Below are positions 55,351 to 64,000 of a stretch of DNA of 64,000 nucleotides, piece by piece. Source of the DNA: Ascaphus truei (taxonomy: Eukaryota > Chordata > Amphibia > Anura > Ascaphidae). The position numbers were made by a program, and so were the translations under genes. Within the stretch, counting starts at the first letter, position 1, and each line of letters begins with the position of its first letter. The stretch lies in NCBI GenBank assembly GCA_036426205.1, contig CM071570.1, positions 142,344,563 to 142,408,562 on the forward strand, given 5' to 3'. The notes below the pieces were generated by a model, which made no database searches, had not been told where the DNA came from, and saw only the letters and a program-made list of their open reading frames with translations.

Positions 55351-58245
55351 ATATTTTTTATTTGCCTCATATTATGGGGTATTCATTTACATTCTTAAAA
55401 AGTTACAATTTTCTGAGTCAAGCAGAAGAGCTTCAAACTTTTACTGTGTGGTGTTAACTGTCATGGTAGACCAGGCATTTACACCTTTTTACCAGGATCA
55501 TTCATTGAGCGAAAAAGAGGAAAGTGAAAAACATTGTAAATTTATTCACATAAATAGGCATACACACAATGGAACACAAACTATATAAGAAGAACACACT
55601 TACTTGGGAACTGGGGTTAAAAAACTAGACTTTCCTAGCTAAATGGAACGGCAAGCAAGAGTCTTTAGTTGACCAGCACTTAGCCTGAAACGTCCTGGAA
55701 CCCAAATCGGCATGCGATTCCAGACGCCACCTCTCCCTGCTCTCTTTTCGTTGACCGGGACCTTCCTCCAAACGTCCTGGAAATAAAACCGGCTTGAAAT
55801 CCCAGCCGTGACTGCTACGTTCCTTTTTGAGAACTTGGTCCCAAAAATCTGGACTTAGAAAATATTTTGACTTGGAATTCCTGAAACCGGTGCTCTGCTA
55901 TTTGCGCAGAGGCAATTTTTTACACATTCTAAAACCTTGCCGGTGTTTTGACACTTGAGAATGTCCCGGCTGATTGCCTGCAAGGTTTCTTATAGTATTT
56001 TGGAACTCATTCACAAAATACTACAGCCAATCACCACGTGGTTACTTTCTAACCAGCCAATCAGAGCAATGCCAGTCTTCTGAAGCCAGGCAAGTGGGGA
56101 TTCCGAATTAGCCAAAGGCATGCACAAGTTTGCCACCTTAGCCACTTGGTATTCAGAAACCAACTGCTTGGTCAGGCTCCTCCAAGTCTGATGGGCAAAT
56201 GGTAGTCCAGAGGACTTCCATTCATTCCAGGATGTGGGTACTTGAGCCTAGCCCTCCTGTTCTTCACACTTCTGGCATCCTCTGTGGCTTTCAAGCCCGA
56301 TGTCTGGGTAGACTCACTGCACTAAGTTGGTATCCCAGTGGCTCACGCAGAACATTGGTTCAAAAAGTCCCAGCTCATAATACCGTGAACAACAGTACAT
56401 TTTATACCTACTGTAACACAATGTTAATAAAAATATACTATTACTGGTGCTAATTCTCTGGGTAAGGGGACTTACCTGGACTTTAAAAATACCCTCACAA
56501 GCTTATACAGTATATGGATGGAAAACCCCAGAACCTCTATACTTGTTCTGAGTGACCTGGGCTGTAACTGGGTATCCCCATAACCCAGGGACCCCTTATA
56601 TTTACAGGGACACTTTGCATCCCTTTGCATCATTTACCTTTCTGGGATGTGCTGAAGCAGGGAACCCTAGAGGTGAGTCGTGCAAGCATTTTCAAGGAGA
56701 GATATTGCCAGGGCAATGTGCCTATATGTATCTGGGAATCACGCATGATTCTTGGGTACATTTTAGGGTATCCAGCAACTCTGGACCCCGACTACCTAGA
56801 CACATTCTGACAACACTTTCTCTGCAAAACCCCCCTTAAAACTCATACTCAAGCAATCCCTGCTTGCTGGCATTTCTAGAAAGGTAAAAACACAAAAATT
56901 ATTTATTGTCGCATAATTATAGGTATTGCACATACAACAGTTAGGCTTCAGCTGACAATCTTGAACCCCAAAACAGGAATCAGAGGTAACCAAATGGGCT
57001 TAACCTTTATTAGTGTGCCTGGTACCCCATTCAATGTCACATGAACATAGTGCTATCTGTATAGAAAATTGCAGTGTAGCTATTATTTCATATGTTTGCT
57101 TTATAATTACTGTATTATCTTCCAAACCTTGCTCGGTCTGCTAGTATGGTCAGAATTCCAGGGAATGCTCTGCATCCTTTGGCAGTGACTCTAAGTGAAG
57201 CTTTAAAAAGTAAAAGGTAGCCCATGTGGGCTATGACTCTTGTGGGTTTAACATTGGAGAAGTTTGCTGGTAGAATCTGAACTACATTTCAGTATTTGTC
57301 AGTTTAGTCTTTTTTTGGCAAAAGTCAATTTGTGATTAATCAAGTATTTCCAACTATACATGTACCATAATAAGAGATGCAAAAAAATAATAATATATAT
57401 TTCACTTGTATGCCACTGAGGATTTAACAAAATGTAATGACAGAAACACAGATTATCAAAATGAAATAAATATATTGGAATTACTTTTACGAGACTGATA
57501 CTAACGTATTTTAACATCTGGCTGGGATTTACATTGTGACAGCTGCTTACTTTAAATACATTGATTTTGTCTGAAATCACATTTCTTAAAGATTGCTCTT
57601 GAAGCACCATTTGGCAAAGTAGTAATTGTATTTTCCCCACATAATTTTCATGGGTATCGCACTATTGTGACACAATTCTGTCAATTAGAAATGCTAATCA
57701 CATTTCATGGAAGTGTATTGACATTTCAGGTTGGCTATCCTATGGCTGAATGTCAAGATGAAATAGCTCATTGTCTGACTTTTGATGACTGACACAGTAT
57801 GACTTTGGTGATCAGTATTATTATTTTTTTAGAACTCTTATTACATGACCAGTCCTTTTTTTTTTGATTCCCATAATAAAGTAAGAAGATTAGGTCATAT
57901 TGCTTTAAAAAATGTTGCAATTGAAGCATTTGTGGCTTCTAAGGGAAGGCAATGTGACTACCCACTAATTGTTTATTATTTAGGTATCATTATATTGATC
58001 CGCAACTTTTTGTAAAGCCTAATGTTTCTATTTTGTATGTACATTTTTCCAGTGTCAACCAGGTGCACTGCATTTTACAATTTATTACAATGATGAGATA
58101 AGAGCATCATGACATAAATGTAACAATTCCCTGAAAAATGTAATCTAATCAGCATGTGAGGAGACTAACAGAAACAGTAGGAGCACATTTCAGTGCAGTG
58201 GTATGTCTATAGGTTAGTGAATACATACTTCATTAAACAGGTGAT
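55351..58245. other. Non-coding sequence, some repeat-like
   Basis: 55490-57000 contains GC-richer stretches with repeated phrases (AACGTCCTGGAA twice near 55690 and 55773) and may be an interspersed element. 57000-58240 is AT-rich and unique-looking. No coding region is supported. Confidence 0.4.
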
Positions 58246-58249
58246 TTTC

Positions 58250-58740
58250 CTGATGGGTTTTGAAGTCAAAGAGAGAATCTATGCTAAATTTAGATGACAG
58301 ATACTTTATCCATACTTACAGTATATTGATCCAGAGGAAGGCAAACAAAAAACCCAATTGAAACATCATCCAATGATATTTCCATAAGGGGAAAAATAAA
58401 TTCCTTCCTGACTTCAATAATTGGCAATCAGATTACTCTCTGGATTAACATTCTTCCCATGTTTACTTATTTGGTATATCCCTGTTATACCTTTCCTTTC
58501 TAAAAAGATGTCACATCTTTTATATAACAAATCTATTGTATCTGCCATCACAGTCTCCATGGGTAATGAATTCCACATTTTAACTGCCCTTACTGTAGAA
58601 AAACCCTTTCCTTTGTTGCTGGTGAAATCTCCTTTCCTCCAACCTTAAGGGATGACCCAAAGTCCTTTGTACTGCCCTTGGGACGAATAGTTATTTTCAA
58701 AGCTCCTTGTACTGTTGCTGAATATCTTTGTATATAGTGT
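58250..58740 (-). mobile_element. L2/CR1 LINE 3' fragment
   Basis: ATGCTAAATTTAGATGACAG followed by GATCCAGAGGAAGGCAAACA and CAGTCTCCATGGGTAATGAA match the 3' part of copies 1 and 2. Its TAGTTACA tail is missing and a 30-bp insertion separates two blocks at 58355-58385. Confidence 0.85.
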
Positions 58741-58864
58741 GATACCATCACTTTCCTCTAGGTGCAGAACAGTGCAGTAAATGTGCCTTCCAGTCTCAGA
58801 GAGCTAATCCCCTAGATTAGCCAGCAGCAGTTGCTGCCTAATTAATCAGGCTGGACTCCTGAGT

Positions 58865-59253
58865 GGAGAGAAAATATTGGGGTAGACCCCAAAGAGTAAC
58901 TAGTGCTACAGAGCATATACCTTTAAATTCAAAAGAAATATATTGTTGAGTTCACTGCTTAAAACCGGATCACATAATGTCCATTGTACATGCTTGGAGC
59001 TTAGGCATTAACCCCTAGGTGAACCATGGTTTGGCAGGGGCAAAGAGAGTTGTTTGGGAGATATCCTAGGACCCTTCCCAAACCTCTAATATGCACCCAA
59101 AACACTATGTACCGATGGTATTGGGGCAGCTCACTTTAAAGCATTTTGTACTCACGTACATCCTTGTTTGGGACCGGGTAAGTGTGCTCCAGCTGGGTAT
59201 ATGTAGAACGAAATCACCTTGTACCGGGAGGGAAGATGAGTCAGCGGGCACTA
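58865..59253 (+). repeat. 389-bp direct repeat, left copy
   Basis: Identical to 60239-60627 except at three positions I can see (over 99%), and equal in length. The first 80 bases correspond to the 3' end of the forkhead ORF in the right copy. Confidence 0.95.
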
Positions 59254-59490
59254 TTTATTCTTACAAATCACCAGCTTTTACCTGGCTTGTTCCTGGAATG
59301 CCACGCTGTTCACCTGGAGCATGCCGCGCTCCTTTTGCGTTCCCAGCCAGGGGTCATGCCCGGCTGACGCGCGGTTGATGGGTTTATTGATAATGGTTCA
59401 GATTTAAATAGGCTGCAATGCTTCGCGTGTCCGCCAGATGGCAGAAATTCATGAATTGTAATGCGCCGAATCAGTAATGTGTCGGCTTGC
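59240..59490 (-). mobile_element. Deletion derivative of the 402-bp TIR element
   Basis: The block with CAATGCTTCGCGTGT, CAGATGGCA and TTCATGAATTGTAATGC is the reverse complement of 63120-63320. Ends resemble the terminal GACACACTTTATTC in degenerate form. It lies between the left 389-bp repeat and the forkhead ORF. Confidence 0.6.
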
Positions 59491-59662
59491 AGGTGTTTCG
59501 TTTAAAAAAGATAATGTACCACAGTGTGCCATTGTAACTTGGCCTTGGCCTTGAGACTGAAGGAAGAGTCTTTGATGAAAATGTATCAATTTAGGCTTTT
59601 CATATTAAAGAAAGACAAAGACCAGTTTCAGTTTGTGTTACACTATTCTGCAGAGACCCACA

Positions 59663-60323
59663 ATGAGTGTTCAAGTGCAGCCCGCTTTCCAAAAACCTGA
59701 CAGAAGTTACGCGTATTTGATATGGGCCGCGATTAATGCAACAGATGAGATGATGGCAACAGTTGCTCAAATTTATCAGTATTTTATCGAAAACTATGAC
59801 TTTTACAAATTTTCGCCAACTCCTCCTGTGGAAGCGTGCAGTAAGGAAAAGGTTATGTAGCGACCCCTGTTTTCACCGTATTGAGCCCCAATTTGTTGGG
59901 GGGTATTGGTGTGTGTCACCGGATTTTTCCCGTATCTATGATCATGGAGGCGGCAAAAGGCGAAGGGTCATGTTAAAACCAACTAAGAAGCGACAGTCGC
60001 TGCCAAGCAATGCACCAGCACCAGCACCAGCACCGGCTTCCAATGACGGTCCCACTGTCAGTCACAACCCTGAGCCTGAGTCGGATTTGGCGTGCAGTTT
60101 TGATGAAGCTTGCATGTACCTAAGCGATTTCCAGCCTCACCAGATGACTACAGGAGGACTAGTCCCGCTGCAAACTGTCGACGTGGATGATGAAGAAAGC
60201 TGGACTGGCAGTGGACCGGCGCCAGCACCAGCTGAATGGGAGAGAAAATATTGGGGTAGACCCCAAAGAGTAACTAGTGCTACAGAGCATATACCTTTAA
60301 ATTCAAAAGAAATATATTGTTGA
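59663..60323 (+). CDS. Divergent forkhead-domain protein, frameshifted
   Basis: From the ATG at 59663 (A at -3), a single-exon frame encodes RSYAYLIWAAINATDEMMAT, then IYQYFIENYDFYKF, matching helices 1-2 of the forkhead DNA-binding domain. After a four-T run at 59810-59813 the match continues one frame over with LWKRAVRKRLCSDPCF (recognition helix 3) and GGYWCVSPDFSRIYDHGGGK (wing with the Y/W-W and the basic tail RRR). One extra T would explain the break and could be a sequencing error. The recognition helix lacks the usual R-H-N, so DNA binding may differ. A Pro/Ala-rich linker and acidic tail follow. The last 28 codons lie inside the 389-bp repeat. I cannot place it in a Fox subfamily; it could be an intronless gene, a retrocopy or a captured gene. 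Confidence 0.7.
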
Positions 60324-60627
60324 GTTCACTGCTTAAAACCGGAACACATAATGTCCATTGTACATGCTTGGAGCTTAGGCATTAACCCCTAGGTGGACCA
60401 TGGTTTGGCAGGGGCAAAGAGAGTTGTTTGGGAGATATCCTAGGACCCTTCCCAAACCTCTAATATGCACCCAAAACACTATGTACCGATGGTATTGGGG
60501 CAGCTCACTTTAAAGCATTTTGTACTCACGTATATCCTTGTTTGGGACCGGGTAAGTGTGCTCCAGCTGGGTATATGTAGAACGAAATCACCTTGTACCG
60601 GGAGGGAAGATGAGTCAGCGGGCACTA
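60239..60627 (+). repeat. 389-bp direct repeat, right copy
   Basis: Covers the 3' end of the forkhead ORF and downstream sequence. It stops at GGGCACTA, exactly where the Penelope-like element begins, whereas the left copy continues into the TIR element. Confidence 0.95.
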
Positions 60628-60719
60628 CGGTGCAGGAAATACTCCAAGAGGCTGGACTGTACTGTCAAAAAAATCCTTTATTCAAACATGGTTTAAAAAT
60701 TAAGAGGAGGGAAGAGAGC

Positions 60720-60775
60720 CCCTGCACCTCTAACGCGTTTCACTCGTACTCGAGCTTTCTCAAAGAGTGACAATA
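60720..60775 (-). ncRNA. Hammerhead-like motif, Penelope type (c), degenerate core
   Basis: On the minus strand CACUCUUUGAGAAAGCUCG is followed by CGAG and UGAAACGCGUUAGAGGUG. Stem II CUCG/CGAG and stem I UCU/AGA plus CAC/GUG form, and the GAAACGCGUU tail is kept, but the CUGAUGA block reads UUUGAGA. It lies in the 3' region of the Penelope-like element. Confidence 0.45.
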
Positions 60776-61771
60776 CCTGAGCGCCAGACACTCAAATACC
60801 GGATATCCACCGGACGTGACGTCACCCAGCCAATGGGATGTCCGTAGCCCACAGATGGCATTGTGGGAACTGGACTCTCATGATTGCAGTGCGCACGCGC
60901 GGCGTATCCAGGCATCGCTGTCATGCGCATTAATAGCTAAAATTAAAAACAAGAGAGTATCAAGTTAAGCAAGCTGTGGTTACCATACATTGAAGTACCG
61001 GTTATTATAATAAAGGCCCTGGGCCGAATGTATCATATGTATATATACAGTGGATAATCACTAATTCATTTGTTTATGTGATAATGTATCGTTAACATGT
61101 TCTTGCATATGAAAATTTAATGAAAACAACTATTAAAAACAAGTAAAGGCAGGGGTTATTCATGTCTATTTTCCAATATATTAAAGTGTATCATATTGAA
61201 TTCAATCTAAGGTGTGCATGTCACAGAAGTGCAAAAAAGACATATATATATCCAATCCGGGGATATTGTTGTAGCCATGACAATATTCTTTATATTATTC
61301 CCCATATGTCATTGAAATCCCAAGTATTCTGATTTTTGATTAGAATATAATTTTCTAACGGAGTGTATATTAAATGTAAACAGGTATAAAATACATTGAT
61401 GTTCATACCATGAAACGAGCAGATTATGTCATAGAATAGATTAGTATTTTGTATTGTTAATATACACAAACATGTGTATGCATCCCTTGATCTTAGTCAG
61501 GGATGAACAATATTTAGTAACGACTGTGTTCTGGCTGAGCTATAGGTCCGAACAATATATGGATGAGCACTTTTTGTGCCGTGCAAACATGAATGGATGG
61601 ACACACAAAGGGGCATTTGGATTCTGAGATTCCCAATGCCAGGAAAACCCGTAAGAGGTTTCCTTCAAGGGATGTGTATAGAAAGGAATTGTATTTTATA
61701 AAAAGATGATTTATTTCTCAAAAAGATCCTTAGGAGAAGATCCTGAATAAAAGGATCCCTTGAGAGATATA

Positions 61772-63988
61772 TTAAAGAAAATGTTTTATCTCCCAGTCGA
61801 CGTTGATACCTTTTGGTGTCATGGTATCAAGTGTGAAGATCCAGAACATTTCCTTCTTGTTTAGGATGCTCTGACGATCTCCACGTCTGACTGGGAGTGG
61901 GATATGTTCTATCCCACTGAAAGTGAGAAGATTTAATTTCCCTTGTGGACATTCCAGAAAATGTCTTGCCACCGGGAACCTCTGATCCCTGTTCTTTATA
62001 CTTCTAATGTGCTCCATCATTCTAAGTTTTAATGGACGTATCGTTCGGCCTACATAGCTCATGCCACAACCACATGTCAAGACATATATGACGTAGCTAG
62101 TGTTACATGTAATGAAGCTTCTCAGTCTGATTTTTTGGTTATTGATTTTTGAATTTATTGCCTTGATAGATTTGGCATATGTGCACGCTTTGCAAAAGCC
62201 ACATTTGAAGAACCCTGTCGGGGGAATAAAGCCCTTGGTTTTTTTCTGTGAATTTTTATACAGACTAGGGGAAATATAATTTGACAATGTTTTTGCTTTT
62301 TTGAATACAAATTTTGGTAGTTCCTCAACATGTGGTTTGAGCTTAGTGTCTAATGTCAGAATGTTCCAGTGTCTGGATACTATAGAGCGGATAGAATTGG
62401 CATGTCGACTGTGTTGAGTAATGAAAAATAAAGGTGTTTTAGTTTTATCACAATCTAATGTCTTTTTCTTTTTATTCAGTAAGATTTTACGTGGAGTGTG
62501 GTATGCGTATTCGAAAGCTCCCTGTAGGTCCTTTTTGTTGTATCCTCTGTTGAGAAATCTTATAGCTAGTTTTTTGGATTGATTTATAAATTGATCTGTG
62601 GTTGAGCAGATACGTTTTAGCCTTAAAAATTGTCCCTTTGGTATACCTTTGATTAAGGAACGGGGATGGCCACTATCTGCTTTAAGGAAAGTGTTCCGTG
62701 AGTTTGATTTCCTATATATGTTGGATTGAATAGATTGACATGAATCAACATATAGCGATAAGTCTAAATACTCAATTTTTTGATGGTGATAAGAGTAAGT
62801 GAATTGCAAATTATAATTGTTTCTGTTTAGTTGGTCCACGAACTTCGTCAGTGATCCTGTGTCACCTTCCCAGATTAGAAACAGGTCGTCAATATATCTC
62901 CGATAGAATTTAATATTATTGCGGAAAGAGTTATTGTGACTAAAGATGTGTACACTGGCGACACACTTTATTCGAGCTCGGCTAGTCCCACGAATTCGGG
63001 TATACCCGGGTGTATTGAGGTTTGTGACTGTTTTCTTCCCGAGTGCATTGAGGTATTTTCCAGGCAGGGATTGAAGCATTTTATTCCCGCTGGCTGCAAT
63101 ACTGCACAGTATATATATATATACTGCATTACAATTCATGAATTTATGCCATCTGGTAGACACGCGAAGCATTGCAGCCTATTAAATCCTAATCATTATC
63201 ATTTAACAGATCAGCCGCCCGTCAGCCAGGCATGAACCCAGGCTGGGAAGGCAAACGCAACGGGGCTTGTCAGAGGTGAGGAGCGGCGCATTCCAGGTAT
63301 CTGCCAGGTACATACTGGGTATTTGCTCGAATAAAGTGTGTCGGTGCAGTAAGTGCTCCCAATAACCCATAAATAAATTTGCATAAGAGGGTGCAAATGA
63401 AGTACGCATAGCCGTGCCTCGTGTCTGTAAGTAGTAAGTGGTGTCAAACAAAAAATAATTGTGAGTAAGTAAGTATAGAATGGATTCTAAAATAAATGTG
63501 TTCTGTGCTGGTGATAGAGACGAGTGGTTAAGATAGTGTTGTGTTGCTGTAATCCCTTGTGAATGATCGATAATTGTGTAGAGGGATGTGACATCAAGGG
63601 TAACCCACAAATAATTAGGAGACCAAGTGAAAGATGAAAGTAAGTTGAGTAAATCAGTGGAATCTTGAAGATATGACGGAAGTTCGTGAACCAGTGGCTG
63701 CAAAAAAATATCAATGTACCTTGATAATTCATCTCCCAAAGATCCAATACTCGATATTATAGGTCGACCGGGAGGGTCAACCAGAGTTTTATGGATCTTT
63801 GGGAGATGGTGGAAGATGGGGATGACAGGACTCTGGACCGACAGGAAGCTTTTTTCTTTCTCGCTCAGAACCTGCAGGATGACACCAAAATCAAGAATAT
63901 TATTTAACTGTACCAAAAATACATCAGTAGGATCAGCTTTGAGGGTTTGGTATGAATTAACATCATGTAATTGTCGTAGCGCCTCCAT
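61772..63988 (-). pseudogene. Penelope-like RT and GIY-YIG endonuclease, split by an insertion
   Basis: The first part (63988-63353) has HHLPKIHKTLVDPPGRPIIS, then LDVTSLYTIIDHSQGI, and RGTAMRTSFAPSYANLFMGYW, in which the usual GTAMG reads GTAMR. After the insertion, FYRRYIDDLFLIW holds the catalytic YIDD. The C-terminal part has a cysteine site (KCGFCKAC) and a GIY-YIG nuclease: SYVIYVLTCGCGMSYVGRT, then the Arg and His of LRMMEH and the Glu of NKKEMFWIF. Both parts are in the same frame, and the 402-bp insertion plus 3 bp is a multiple of three but carries a stop. The start lies to the right of the window. Confidence 0.9.
62951..63352. mobile_element. 402-bp TIR transposon inside the Penelope ORF
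   Basis: Inverted ends share GACACACTTTATTCGAGC exactly (19-20 bp), plus a looser outer part. The flanks GTG (62948-62950 and 63353-63355) may be a 3-bp target duplication; removing element plus one GTG rejoins the Penelope frame. No transposase. Superfamily unclear. Confidence 0.75.
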
Positions 63989-64000
63989 CTTATATTTGAC

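Larger units (their letters stand above)
60628..64000 (-). mobile_element. Penelope-like element, 3' part, 5' end outside the window
   Basis: The minus strand carries RT and GIY-YIG endonuclease coding sequence (63988 to 61772), a 3' region of about 1.1 kb with a hammerhead-like motif at 60724-60769, and a 3' end with AATAAAGGATTTTTTTGACA. The edge at 60627/60628 is set by the loss of similarity between the two 389-bp repeats. RT followed by GIY-YIG is diagnostic for Penelope-like elements. Confidence 0.9.

Overview
The window looks like a piece of a repeat-rich amphibian (frog) nuclear genome. The evidence is vertebrate-type LINEs with the octamer-like TAGTTACA tail seen in frogs, a sushi-type chromovirus, a Gmr1-type Ty3 element, a Penelope-like element, hAT and Tigger miniature elements, many microsatellites, premature stops of the CGA-to-TGA (CpG decay) kind, and no compact gene organisation. 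I see no conserved multi-exon host gene. The only non-transposon-like coding sequence is a small, divergent forkhead-type ORF near 59.7-60.3 kb, and it carries a frameshift. A second long intact ORF (12.9-14.3 kb, minus strand) is a PNMA-like Gag attached to an LTR.

Layout. 1-4.6 kb: decayed Gmr1-like element with a SCAN-like Gag, protease, then integrase BEFORE reverse transcriptase/RNase H, and a 3' LTR. 4.7-5.8 kb: Tx1/L1-like LINE tail. 5.8-10.1 kb: mostly unique AT-rich DNA with one large palindrome. 10.1-11.3 kb: 5'-truncated L2/CR1 LINE. 11.6-12.1 kb: a 401-bp-period repeat containing a full hammerhead ribozyme on the minus strand. 12.8-15.5 kb: LTR plus Gag. 15.6-25.2 kb: mostly non-coding with MITEs and simple repeats. 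25.2-28.6 kb: a foldback repeat split by a longer L2/CR1 copy with a visible target-site duplication. 29-31.5 kb: minisatellites and solo-LTR-like sequence. 32.7-38.7 kb: a palindrome-chain repeat and an RTE LINE, with a 1.7-kb direct duplication that may be an assembly artefact. 38.8-39.1 kb: hAT MITE. 41.1-47.3 kb: complete but dead sushi-type retrotransposon with 5-bp target duplication. 47.3-50.3 kb: retroposon-like pieces with hammerhead-like motifs and a second canonical hammerhead. 50.7-54.6 kb: second palindrome-chain repeat with an N gap flanked by duplicated sequence. 58.2-60.6 kb: LINE fragment, 389-bp direct repeats and the forkhead ORF. 60.6-64 kb: Penelope-like element on the minus strand, broken by a 402-bp inverted-repeat transposon.

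The most interesting signals are (i) two minus-strand type-I hammerhead ribozymes with complete catalytic cores and a compensatory base-pair change, one of them in a tandem repeat of about 400 bp; (ii) a set of Penelope-type hammerhead-like motifs sharing a GAAACGCGUU tail; (iii) the divergent forkhead ORF bracketed by 99%-identical direct repeats; and (iv) a SCAN-like Gag in an element with Ty1-like domain order. All calls are from reading the sequence; no database search was run.
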